From Chloroflexota bacterium (GTDB lineage: Bacteria; Chloroflexota; Anaerolineae; Aggregatilineales; J027), in contig JABFGB010000012.1 of the NCBI GenBank assembly GCA_013112715.1, positions 98,468 through 162,467 of the forward strand: a DNA stretch of 64,000 nucleotides. The letters are read 5' to 3'. The translations under genes were made by a program, and so were the position numbers. Of this stretch, positions 37,344-45,786 are shown in pieces. Position 1 is the stretch's first letter. Every line of letters begins with the position of its first letter. Under the pieces are notes generated by a model that saw only the letters and a program-made list of their open reading frames with translations, made no database searches and was not told the DNA's origin.

Positions 37344-39182
37344 ATGAATGGAAATGGGGCATCGTCGTCCCACTCAAGTTTTAGCATCGTCAAGGTTGGC
37401 TTCTTAGCCGCTGGCATTGGAATCATTGGCGGAGTCGCCGCTGAGGGCTTACATCGTCTTATTGGCCTTGTCACCAATCTGGTCTTTTATCAGCGCTTTG
37501 GGACACATATCGAAAGTCCACTCGAAAGCCCATTGGGAGTGGGGATTATTTTTGTTCCAGCCATTGGTGGCCTCATCATTGGTCTGATGGCGAAATATGG
37601 CACGCCGTTGGTGCGTGGTCATGGCATCCCCGAAGCGATGGAAGCCATCCTTTTAAAACGCAGCAAAATCCCGCCACGTGTTGCCTTGCTCAAACCCCTC
37701 AGCGCGGCGATTTCGATTGGCTCAGGTGGGCCATTTGGCGCAGAAGGCCCGATTATTCAGACAGGTGGGGCGTTGGGATCGCTCTTGGGGCAGGCCGTGC
37801 ATATGACGGTAGCCGAGCGCAAAGTCTTACTCGCATGTGGGGCGGCGGCGGGTCTGTCGGCCACCTTTGGCACGCCGGTTGCGGCAGTGATTTTTGCCAT
37901 TGAACTGCTGCTCTTTGAATTTCGCACCCGATCATTTATTCCATTGGTCATCGCCAGCACTATTGCCGCTGAGATGCACATTGTCTTTATCGGGCCGGAG
38001 CCAGTATTTGCTGTGCCAGCAGGTGAATTCGGCGATCCATTGAACCTGCTATTTTTCCTAGTGTTAGGTTTGTTATGTGGCGGCACGGCCATTGTCCTAA
38101 CCCGTTCGTTGCATTGGGTTGAGGACGGCTTTCATCGCCTGCCCATCAATCATTATCTCTTTCCGGCGGTGGGGGGCTTATTTGTTGGCGTGGTGGGTTA
38201 TGCTGTGCCGCATCTGACCTATCATGACGTGGATGTTTTTGGGCCGGGCTATGCTGTCATTGAAAACACCGTGACCGGGCAATATGCCTTCGGTTTTCTG
38301 CTGGTCTTACTCTTGAGCAAGACGGCGGTCTGGTTGGTGGCGTTGGGGTCGGGTACCTCTGGTGGAACATTGGCCCCCATTTTTATGATTGGTGCGGCAT
38401 TGGGTGCGACATTCGGGGTCACGCTCAAAAAAGCCTTCCCTGACTTGGATGTCTCCACCACCTCATTCGCATTGGCGGGGATGGCGGCGGTGTTTGGTGG
38501 TTCGACCCGTGCCACCTTCGCCTCGATTGTGTTCGCCTTCGAGATGACCCATGATTACGAATCCCTTTTGCCGATCATGTTCACCTGCGTGATTGCCGAC
38601 CTGATTGCGACTCGTTTCATGGAAACTAGCCTGCTGACCGAGCAGCTTCGGCGGGGTGGGGTGCTGGTGCATCATGAATATGAGGCCGATTTGTTGGGCA
38701 TGGTGAAGGTCGCGGCGACAATGGAGACCCGTTTAGTGACAGTGCCCGCCTCGATGACGGTGCGTGAATTAGCTGACCGTATCCATCAGCACGACCCTGA
38801 ACTGACACGCCATCAAGGACTGCCGATTCTCAATGTTGAGGGTGAATTGGTTGGTATCATCACGCGCAGCGATATGCGCCTTGCTTTGCAAGAGGGCTAT
38901 GGTGATATGTCGGTATTGGAGGCAGGCACACATCCCGTGGTGACGATTACTCCCAATGCCAGCCTGCACGACGCTATTTTACGCATGTTTCAATATGACA
39001 TTGGTCGCCTGCCTGTGGTTGAAGATGAGGGGTCAAATCGTTTAGTCGGCTATTTATCCCGCACACATGTTATTCGACCCTACTTGCAACGGCTTCACGA
39101 CGAACAAAATTTGGAGGCAGGGTGGATGCAAGCCTATTTCGAGCATTGGGCACGAATACCCCGTCATGAATTGAGGAAGTAA
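37344..39182 (+). CDS. ClC-type chloride channel/antiporter with CBS pair
   Basis: 612 aa. Membrane core with the selectivity motif SIGSGGPFGAEGPIIQ (the gating glutamate is E134, with GAEGP in place of GREGP), GSGTSGGTLAP and GGSTRATFASIVFAFEMT. Two CBS domains follow at about 460-590 (MTVRELADRIHQH..., NASLHDAILRMFQYD...). GGGAG lies 7 nt before the ATG. A Cl-/H+ exchanger or channel, probably regulated by nucleotides through CBS. A second ClC without CBS is at 53963-55291. Confidence 0.93.
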   Translation: MNGNGASSSHSSFSIVKVGFLAAGIGIIGGVAAEGLHRLIGLVTNLVFYQRFGTHIESPLESPLGVGIIFVPAIGGLIIGLMAKYGTPLVRGHGIPEAMEAILLKRSKIPPRVALLKPLSAAISIGSGGPFGAEGPIIQTGGALGSLLGQAVHMTVAERKVLLACGAAAGLSATFGTPVAAVIFAIELLLFEFRTRSFIPLVIASTIAAEMHIVFIGPEPVFAVPAGEFGDPLNLLFFLVLGLLCGGTAIVLTRSLHWVEDGFHRLPINHYLFPAVGGLFVGVVGYAVPHLTYHDVDVFGPGYAVIENTVTGQYAFGFLLVLLLSKTAVWLVALGSGTSGGTLAPIFMIGAALGATFGVTLKKAFPDLDVSTTSFALAGMAAVFGGSTRATFASIVFAFEMTHDYESLLPIMFTCVIADLIATRFMETSLLTEQLRRGGVLVHHEYEADLLGMVKVAATMETRLVTVPASMTVRELADRIHQHDPELTRHQGLPILNVEGELVGIITRSDMRLALQEGYGDMSVLEAGTHPVVTITPNASLHDAILRMFQYDIGRLPVVEDEGSNRLVGYLSRTHVIRPYLQRLHDEQNLEAGWMQAYFEHWARIPRHELRK

Positions 39183-39263
39183 GGGAGAAGGGGAATTTGT
39201 GTGGCTGGATAATAATAAAGAGATTGGGGCATAACAAAGCTCCCAATCCCTTCGATGATCCGT

Positions 39264-39935
39264 TCATTGCACCACACCATCCATTGCTTGCACAGTGGCG
39301 ACAGCTTGATCCATGACGCGGTTGTGCCCATTGCTGCGCTGGGTTTCAATCAGGCGGACGGTGGCGCTTAATTCCTGCCGACGGGCGGCGACAAGGGCAT
39401 TTACCAAGCGGGTCTGCATCGCCATGCCTTCAATCATCGCATCCACTTTGCGGTGCATGTCAGCGATTTCCAGTTCGTTTTTCAGATTGACCTGATAATC
39501 GTTTTTCGCAACGGCACGATCTTTTTCGGCCTGCCGATTTTGGGCCATCAAAATGACCGGGGCTTGCAGAGCCGCCAATGTGCTGAGGGTCAGGTTTAGC
39601 AGGATAAACGGAAAGGGGTCAAACGCCTTGCCGCCCATCAGACCGTTAATGCCAATCCAGACCGCCATCAGGAAGCCAAACGACAAAATAAACGTCCAAC
39701 TCCCAGCAAACAGAGCCATCTTATCGGCGACCCGTTCGCCAAAGGTCGCGGTTTCATCAATTTCTTCATACACGTCATCGGTAACGGGGCGCGGACGGAG
39801 ATCACGGATCAAGTCCTGCGCGGCGGGTGAGAGGAGGCTTTCCAGTTCCTCAATCTCATCAATCAATACCTGAATACGTGCATCATCGTCGTCTACAGGC
39901 ACAGTGAGGCGGTCAATCAAGAGATCGTTGTACAT
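39264..39935 (-). CDS. DUF1003 membrane protein
   Basis: 223 aa from ATG 39935 (AAGGA 9 nt upstream; the frame reaches 40076 without family sequence). DUF1003 core at about residues 70-180: GERVADKMALFAGSWTFILSF, then WIGINGLMGGKAFDPFPFILLNLTLSTLAALQAPVILMAQNRQ with two membrane helices. A helical tail follows. The DUF1003 family is widespread with no settled role. Upstream is a leader of about 350 nt with two short leader ORFs. Confidence 0.85.
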   Translation of the reverse strand: MYNDLLIDRLTVPVDDDDARIQVLIDEIEELESLLSPAAQDLIRDLRPRPVTDDVYEEIDETATFGERVADKMALFAGSWTFILSFGFLMAVWIGINGLMGGKAFDPFPFILLNLTLSTLAALQAPVILMAQNRQAEKDRAVAKNDYQVNLKNELEIADMHRKVDAMIEGMAMQTRLVNALVAARRQELSATVRLIETQRSNGHNRVMDQAVATVQAMDGVVQ

Positions 39936-40072
39936 GCTGGTTATTCCTTTCGGCTCAAGGCTCAGGCCGCGTATCACCCTCATAGCCGCCACATACGGCA
40001 GGGCATGTCGTCCTGAATTTGAAAACGTATAGAGTTGTGGGTTTTCCTTGATCGAAAGTGGCCGGGTTTGCC

Positions 40073-40126
40073 TCACTCGCGCTTAGACTTGGGTCTTGGC
40101 GGTGCGGCGGGCAGCAGGCTTCTCAT
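40073..40126 (-). CDS. Leader ORF 2 upstream of DUF1003 gene (17 aa)
   Basis: MRSLLPAAPPRPKSKRE, with GGGAGG 5 nt before the ATG. Pro-rich (PAAPPRP) then basic. It ends 137 nt before the DUF1003 start. Too short for ordinary gene finding; the strong ribosome site and composition suggest a regulatory leader peptide. Not proven. Confidence 0.5.
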   Translation of the reverse strand: MRSLLPAAPPRPKSKRE

Positions 40127-40153
40127 GCTGACCTCCCGGCGAAATCGTGGGGA

Positions 40154-40225
40154 TCAGTCGAGGGCGCTGCTGCCACCAGATAAGGGCGGCACGCTTTCGG
40201 TTATGGGACTACTACCCTCTGACAT
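40154..40225 (-). CDS. Leader ORF 1 upstream of DUF1003 gene (23 aa)
   Basis: Starts MSEGSSPITESVPP, with AAGGA 5 nt before the ATG; the tail is Gly/Ser-rich and ends in Asp. It has acidic residues and proline near the N-terminus. It precedes leader ORF 2 by 27 nt. Both look translated in their own right because each has a good Shine-Dalgarno. Confidence 0.5.
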   Translation of the reverse strand: MSEGSSPITESVPPLSGGSSALD

Positions 40226-40289
40226 TGTGTTCCTTCTTACTTGATCGGACAGATGCAACAGGGCAAAAAATCTCCCTATCACACGGGTC

Positions 40290-40295
40290 ATTATA
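40290..40295 (-). promoter_or_regulatory. Candidate -10 box for the DUF1003 transcript
   Basis: A perfect TATAAT on the minus strand, about 65 nt before leader ORF 1. No good -35 is visible at the usual distance. If used, the leader would be about 350 nt. Confidence 0.4.
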
Positions 40296-40433
40296 CATCC
40301 ATTTTAGAAATTTGCACCCCTCTAAGATGTGAATTTTGCACGAAGTTTATACCGATGAACGCGGGAAGTCATTGGTCATGATTTTTATCAGGGGAGCAGC
40401 CCACTAACGTTGCTCCTCTACAAATAAAAAATA

Positions 40434-41227
40434 TTATTGCAGCGTCTGGCGCTTTGGAGCAGTCGGTCTAGGATACGCTGTCAACAGGTTCGCCATTGGC
40501 AAGATTGCAGTGCCCATCGGCGATGTCGGCATTATTGAGTTGAATGCGTTCCAACAGGGCATACTGCCTGCGCCCAAGACCGCGAGGAACAGATTTTGAG
40601 TGGAGTCGTTCGCGGCGTTATAGGTTGCCATCGTTATGTCAGGGAAACGCGATGCTGTCGCCAGATAGTAGGATTCAAAGACAGTGTTCTCAGCAGTGGC
40701 ATCGGCATATTGTTCCCAATCCGGCCAAGTGCTGGCGACTCCCCATGCTTCATTCACCAACGCAGCCCCCTCCAGCGCACGATAACCGCCCGAACCATCG
40801 CCCAGTTGGGTGATTCGTGCATCGGAATATTGTTCGGCGACCAATCCAGCATAAAACGGTGAGGCGATAGACCCCGCGCTGCTGCCTGCCACAAAAATCG
40901 TATCCGGGGTGGTGAAATTCTCAAATGTCCAATTGAGAACGCTCATGGTGTTTTTTATAGCCGTAGTGGTAGATGGTGATTTGAGCCATCTGACGCTTCT
41001 ACTTCATAGGTGGCCTCGCGGTTGCCGATATGCACGTCGCCTGTACAGTAGGGCACAAAGACCATGTTGTAATCGGCAAAGGGGTTTTCAGGGTTTTCGA
41101 GATCAAAAATCCCACCCGGCAGAGCGGTAGGATTATTGGAGTCATTGTCGGCGGTGGGGTTAAAGATGGATGATCCCTCGTTGCAAATCCGCCCAAACCA
41201 GCACGCCCCACCGCCATTAAAGAAAAC
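40434..41227 (-). pseudogene. Pectinacetylesterase-like gene, central and C-terminal fragment
   Basis: The 41227 end reads VFFNGGGACWFGRICNEG, which is the first conserved block of the family; it continues to CTGDVHIGNREATYEVEASDGS. One extra A near 40980 then shifts the frame. Removing it restores ITIYHYGYKNTMSVLNWTF and the nucleophile motif VAGSSAGSIASP. The remainder stays open to 40434 but its last about 40 residues do not look like the family, so a second frameshift is likely. The N-terminus is absent here and lies at 33545-33745 on the other strand. Confidence 0.75.
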
Positions 41228-41230
41228 GGC

Positions 41231-41761
41231 TTAGACATGCGCGATGATACAGACCCCGCGTGCCGACTCCAAGCCTTGATATAACACTTCACGGATAGTG
41301 AAATCATGTGCCGCCAATACTCCCGTTACCATATCGGCAATTATTTGGGTTTGGCTAATGTCGGGCGGCTCATAAAATAGAGAGAGACTGCCACCTGTCT
41401 GTAAGCATGATTTTAGCCTTTTTATCACACCTTGAAGTTCAGCAGCGGGTTTTGTCCAAAATAGATTGACATTGACCGCGAAGATTTTGTTGAAGCGCAT
41501 CTCCCCAAAATCCATAGTCTCCACATCGGCCACCTGAAAATCCACCTGCCCCACCTCGACCAATGCCTGATTCTTTTTGCGGGCTTGGGCAATCATCTTT
41601 TCCGAACGGTCAATGGCAACGATTTTTCCGCCTGACAGGTGTTCCGCAATCAATGCAACCGCGACCCCCGTCCCACAACCGATTTCCAAGAGGTGGTCGT
41701 CTGGTGCTACCGCTAATGTCTCTACCGCCCATTGTATCCGGGCTGGAATTTTGGTCGTCAT
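41231..41761 (-). CDS. Class I SAM-dependent methyltransferase
   Basis: 176 aa. Motif I LLEIGCGTGVAVALIAEHL (about residues 20-38), IVAIDRSEKMIAQARKK acidic loop and VADVETMDFGEMRFNKIFAVN. Acceptor unknown. Its stop lies at the right inversion breakpoint (GGCTT, 41228-41232), and the gene itself is complete. Confidence 0.82.
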   Translation of the reverse strand: MTTKIPARIQWAVETLAVAPDDHLLEIGCGTGVAVALIAEHLSGGKIVAIDRSEKMIAQARKKNQALVEVGQVDFQVADVETMDFGEMRFNKIFAVNVNLFWTKPAAELQGVIKRLKSCLQTGGSLSLFYEPPDISQTQIIADMVTGVLAAHDFTIREVLYQGLESARGVCIIAHV

Positions 41762-41910
41762 AAGTCTGCCCTGCCTCCTTGTGTACCTTGTTTACACACT
41801 AAACGGCTTGCGGTTCTCAGATACATAAAAATCTCATCGGGGTGAATTTGGTTGAAAGGGGGCATGTCGGTTTACAATACGGAGAAATAACACTTACATT
41901 GCGAGGGACT

Positions 41911-42726
41911 ATGGACGCTATTCTCATTGTAGTCATTGTCGTAGCGGTCATCTTGGTGACATTAGTGGGGGTGTTTTGGACACTAGGCCGCGTTACCCGA
42001 AAACGCGCCGCCCTCATTGCCGAGCGATTTCCAAATACCAAATTGATTGTCCCGATGGCAAATTTTTTCGGGCAAGAATCCAAAGGCGTGACCCAACTGC
42101 GCGGCAATGGAATTATGGTCATTACCAGCAGTGAGGTCTATTTTCAGCAGTTGGTGACCAATAGGGAATGGCATATCGCGTTGGGCAGTATCCAAGAGGT
42201 GGAAACAGTCAAATCGCATCTGGGCAAAACCATCGGCAGGCCGCTGCTCAAAATCCGTTATATTAATCCCGAAGGCCGGGTAGATACGGTGGCATGGTGG
42301 GTACGAAATCTGGATGAGGTGCTACAAACCATTGAAAGCCTGCGCCAGCCCTCTACCCCACCCGCCAGCATGAGCCAACAAAGTGAGGCCGCCGCCCGTA
42401 CACGTTTCCCCAATGCCAAAACGATTATCACGGACGCTAATCTTTTCGGGCAGGAATCCAAAGGGGGGGGTCAAATCGGTGGGACGGGCGTGTTGGTGGT
42501 GACAGACAGCGAGGTTTTATTTGAACGCTATCTGCCTAAAGCCGAATTTCACATCCCTTTGGGCAGCATCCAATCCATTGAAACCCCCGATAAATATATG
42601 GGTAAATCCATCGGCAGCCCATTGATAAAACTCAATTTCACCAATGAACAAGGCCAAGCCGATTCGATTGGGTGGTGGGTCGCCGATGTGGAATCGCTCA
42701 AAACCTTGCTAGAATCTATCCGATAA
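41911..42726 (+). CDS. Membrane-anchored protein with duplicated PH-like domain
   Basis: 271 aa from ATG 41911 (GAGGG upstream). One N-terminal membrane helix (MDAILIVVIVVAVILVTLVGVF), then two copies of a domain of about 110 residues: RFPNTKLIVPMANFFGQESKG...ITSSEVYFQQL...IALGSIQEVET and RFPNAKTIITDANLFGQESKG...VTDSEVLFERY...IPLGSIQSIET. The copies are about half identical and resemble bacterial PH/GRAM-like domains. Function unknown. Two more genes follow on the same strand. Confidence 0.7.
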   Translation: MDAILIVVIVVAVILVTLVGVFWTLGRVTRKRAALIAERFPNTKLIVPMANFFGQESKGVTQLRGNGIMVITSSEVYFQQLVTNREWHIALGSIQEVETVKSHLGKTIGRPLLKIRYINPEGRVDTVAWWVRNLDEVLQTIESLRQPSTPPASMSQQSEAAARTRFPNAKTIITDANLFGQESKGGGQIGGTGVLVVTDSEVLFERYLPKAEFHIPLGSIQSIETPDKYMGKSIGSPLIKLNFTNEQGQADSIGWWVADVESLKTLLESIR

Positions 42727-42755
42727 ATCCGATCAACAGCAAAGTGGGAGCAACC

Positions 42756-43250
42756 ATGCAATCAGAAGCTGCCTCATCGAAGCAATGGCATGTCGCCAAT
42801 TGGGGTCTATTGGGCTGGCTGGAAACGGCGGTCAAAGGAATCGGCATATTGTTGGCATTTGTCGCGTTTGTGGATAGCCTCGGTGCAGACAAATTCATCA
42901 TCGGGGACAATCCCCACCTCGCCGCCGTCATCCTCTTGGGATTGTTGGCACTTGGCATGGTCGCCCCGCTCGGCTTGCGATATATCCAAAAAGAAATCAT
43001 TTCGATGGCCTATGCCGTCTTCAATTTTCTAGGACACGCGGCACTGTTTTTGGCTCTGGTACGCCAACCCGACCAAGAAATCTATGCGATATTGTTCGGA
43101 GCGGCGTATATCATCGGGGAGATCATCAAACAGCGATTTTTGACGACCACAGGTTACACGGAGGCGGGCCAATCACCCAAAGCGATGCTCAATTTTTCGC
43201 GGGGGGTCATCGCGGCTTATGCCCTGTTGATTATCTTGGTACTGATTTGA
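42756..43250 (+). CDS. Hypothetical membrane protein
   Basis: 164 aa from ATG 42756 (GTGGGAG 5 nt upstream). Four hydrophobic segments: VKGIGILLAFVAFVDSL, LAAVILLGLLALGMVAPL, MAYAVFNFLGHAALFLALV and GVIAAYALLIILVLI. No family recognised. 29 nt after the duplicated-domain gene, so likely in one operon with it. Confidence 0.65.
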   Translation: MQSEAASSKQWHVANWGLLGWLETAVKGIGILLAFVAFVDSLGADKFIIGDNPHLAAVILLGLLALGMVAPLGLRYIQKEIISMAYAVFNFLGHAALFLALVRQPDQEIYAILFGAAYIIGEIIKQRFLTTTGYTEAGQSPKAMLNFSRGVIAAYALLIILVLI

Positions 43251-43316
43251 CCGATCCCCGTTTTTGAAGTAGTTAGAATCAAACTATTATCTATTAATCT
43301 GTGAGGGGGTAGTAGT

Positions 43317-44483
43317 ATGTTTGCACCTGTCCGCGAAAATATCGGCATTGCGGTAGATGGCGGTGGCGTCAAAGGAGCGATTGTGGCGCACGGCCTGATC
43401 GAGCTTGAAGATCAATTGGGCACACGCCCACTCATTAACGACCCGCGTGTCAAGGTCATCGCCGGAACCAGCACCGGGGCGGTCATCGCGGCGTCATTGG
43501 CGATTGGTATGACCGGGCAAGAGATTTTGGATTTATATGAGCAGTTGGGCCAGCATGTCTTTTCCAAAGCGGGTCGGTTTCGACCATTTGGCGCGACCAT
43601 CCCCCTGCTGAGTCGGCTGCATCTGCCGATTGGCTTGGTGCGCTTTTTGGACAAGCTGCCCCTCGATATTGGCGAATTTTTCCTCTACATGCTTCTGCCC
43701 GCCCGTTATTCATTCGACCCCCTGCGCGAAGTCATGTTGAAACAGCTTGCCAAGCACCCTGCCCCCAACACCCACCCCACCCTGCGCGAATTGGGTCAAT
43801 ATCTCGATGGCAAACCGCATCAGCCACGTATCGTGATGACCGCAGTCGAGGTGGCAGCGCGGCAGACCCGCTTCATCAAATCCACCAGCACTGATGAATT
43901 TGCCGACATGAAATTGGTCGAGGCGGTCTTGGCATCGTCCTGTATTCCCACTTTCTGGGATCCCATCCCGGTGCCGACGGGCGACGGCAAACGCTTTTTG
44001 GTGGATGGCGGGGTCGGCAATTTTGGCAACCCGGCGGAGGTCGTGGCGCGTGAACTGATGCACCCCTATGCCGATCAGCATATTGACCCCAATAACGTCA
44101 CCTTGTTTTCGTTCGGGACGGGTTATCTGCCAGCCGATGCCTATCGCAAAGCCGCCAACCCGGTCACCAAATGGTGGGCGCTCGATTGGGCACTCCGCAC
44201 CCCCGACTTATTTATCAACGATGCCCTGCGGGATGCCTCACGCGATGTGGTCGCCCAATACCCCGGCCTCGATTTTCGCCGCTTCCAAACGACGCTGGAA
44301 AAACAGGTGTCGGCGGATAACTTTAATGAAATCAATGGGGTACTCAAAACACTGGGCTTGCAACTACGGGAGCGCATCCAGCTAAATCAACATGCCCTAT
44401 CCGGCCCACCCGGTAATCCTTTCGACCCAGAAGGGATTCAAGATGTCAATACGTGGCGCATCGTTCGTAAGCTGGTGGAATAA
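43317..44483 (+). CDS. Patatin-like phospholipase
   Basis: 388 aa lipid acyl hydrolase. Oxyanion loop DGGGVKG (14-20), nucleophile elbow GTSTG with Ser52, and catalytic Asp in FLVDGGVGN near 229; all three are present. No signal peptide, so it is cytoplasmic or membrane-associated. The C-terminal 35 residues (LSGPPGNPFDPEGIQDVNTW) are repeated as DNA at 45250-45321. The next gene starts in its stop codon (TAATG). Confidence 0.88.
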   Translation: MFAPVRENIGIAVDGGGVKGAIVAHGLIELEDQLGTRPLINDPRVKVIAGTSTGAVIAASLAIGMTGQEILDLYEQLGQHVFSKAGRFRPFGATIPLLSRLHLPIGLVRFLDKLPLDIGEFFLYMLLPARYSFDPLREVMLKQLAKHPAPNTHPTLRELGQYLDGKPHQPRIVMTAVEVAARQTRFIKSTSTDEFADMKLVEAVLASSCIPTFWDPIPVPTGDGKRFLVDGGVGNFGNPAEVVARELMHPYADQHIDPNNVTLFSFGTGYLPADAYRKAANPVTKWWALDWALRTPDLFINDALRDASRDVVAQYPGLDFRRFQTTLEKQVSADNFNEINGVLKTLGLQLRERIQLNQHALSGPPGNPFDPEGIQDVNTWRIVRKLVE

Positions 44484-45238
44484 TGGAACCTAGACGCCTT
44501 CATCCATTGAACCCCCTAGATTGGGTACGCTTGGGGGTATGGATGTTTTTTGCCCCCAATAGATTAACACATTACCAAGCGATATATGGCGAAACAGCTT
44601 TGCACAAAGTAGGGGCATTTCTAGCAAACTTTTTAGTCTGGATGCCCATTATGATATTGGTTATTGGCTGTGTGCTCGGTGAATTGCCGTACCGTGAACA
44701 TCTTGCGCCCCGTGCCTCTGCCGCAAGCATTTTGGGATTCACGATTTTGCTTTGGGGAGTCTCGTTCAGCCTTGATTTTTTCAATCCCAATCTCACCACC
44801 AGAACTCAATTTCGTAGCGTTGTCGTGGGCCTACTGATTCCCTTTGGGGTTGCTGCCCGCCTTCCACCCGACCCCTATATTCCCCTCGTCATCACACTCG
44901 GACTAGTGGGGCTGTTTCAGGTTATTACCACCTATGTTAGTGCTGGATATCGCTGCCAATACGCGATGGGTATGTCTGCGATGGGGGTATTAGGAGTGTG
45001 GGTAGGGATAGCGTCAAGTCTAGGCAGTTTCATAGAAGCATTGGTGCTTGCCTTGTTCATCCCGATGGTTGTGCTAACCGTCATCCCACATTATGTCTTT
45101 CTTACTCAATGGCAGAAATACCAAGCGATAGAAAAGTTCGTCGCCACTCCATTAACCTTAGGAGTAATGATTATTTTGTCAGGCTGGTTGATCTGGATAT
45201 GCTGGCTCGGCGGCTGGGAGGTGTTGGCAGATCTCTAG
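44483..45238 (+). CDS. Yip1-like multi-pass membrane protein
   Basis: 251 aa with about six hydrophobic segments (LVWMPIMILVIGCVLG, AASILGFTILLWGVSFSLDFF, VVGLLIPFGVAARL, YIPLVITLGLVGLFQVITTYV, VLALFIPMVVLTVIPHYVF, LTLGVMIILSGWLIWICWL). The N-terminal NPLDWVRLGVWMFFAPNRL pattern resembles Yip1-type proteins. It is coupled to the patatin gene through TAATG and lies between the two copies of the patatin 3' end. Role unknown. Confidence 0.65.
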   Translation: MEPRRLHPLNPLDWVRLGVWMFFAPNRLTHYQAIYGETALHKVGAFLANFLVWMPIMILVIGCVLGELPYREHLAPRASAASILGFTILLWGVSFSLDFFNPNLTTRTQFRSVVVGLLIPFGVAARLPPDPYIPLVITLGLVGLFQVITTYVSAGYRCQYAMGMSAMGVLGVWVGIASSLGSFIEALVLALFIPMVVLTVIPHYVFLTQWQKYQAIEKFVATPLTLGVMIILSGWLIWICWLGGWEVLADL

Positions 45239-45249
45239 TCACTTACACT

Positions 45250-45354
45250 AATCAACATGCCCTATCCGGCCCACCCGGTAATCCCTTCGATCCGGAAGGC
45301 ATTCAAGATGTCAATACGTGGGCGACGGTACGGGCCAGCGGGGTCGCACAGTAG
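45250..45354 (+). pseudogene. Stray copy of a patatin 3' end
   Basis: 72 nt (45250-45321) match the patatin gene at 44385-44456 with four differences, all at third codon positions and all silent (NQHALSGPPGNPFDPEGIQD). The frame then ends ATVRASGVAQ. The rest of a patatin gene is absent. A remnant of a second, diverged copy is more likely than a recent duplication. Confidence 0.75.
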
Positions 45355-45444
45355 CTTAGAGGTCAAGGTATTTTGGGGAACTATAAGAAGAAGGCACTGG
45401 GCATCGCCAATCAATGATCAGTGCTTTTTTGAGGGAGTTTGGAC

Positions 45445-45720
45445 ATGAATGATTTCACCGATGAAAGCCGTTTTCCAGATATTGACCCTCAACTTTTACC
45501 AGAGGACGTATTGGCAAGATTTAAAAAAGAATTACTGCATCCGGTCTCTATGATTAGAGGTTATTCAGGGATGTTGCTTGCTCAATATCAGGCTCTTGAT
45601 GCAAATCTGAGCCAAGATGAAATGATAGATACGATTTCTCGCGCAGCAGATGAGATTTTGGGTCTGATTAAGATGGTGGATCGGTATTTGGAAAACAGGC
45701 AATACCAAAATAAATCATAG
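45445..45720 (+). CDS. Stand-alone histidine-kinase dimerisation domain (HisKA-like)
   Basis: 91 aa from ATG 45445 (GAGGGAG 7 nt upstream). It consists almost only of a DHp-like hairpin: FKKELLHPVSMIRGYSGMLLAQY with the H-box histidine, and a second helix TISRAADEILGLIKMVDRYLE. No ATPase domain follows. It may be a phosphotransfer or dimerisation partner of another kinase, or a remnant. No regulator gene adjoins it. Confidence 0.6.
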   Translation: MNDFTDESRFPDIDPQLLPEDVLARFKKELLHPVSMIRGYSGMLLAQYQALDANLSQDEMIDTISRAADEILGLIKMVDRYLENRQYQNKS

Positions 45721-45786
45721 TTGGGCTTCACCCATCGCTCAACAGCGATTATCAACCCAAAGTATCTCAGATAAGAGAGGGAGCTT

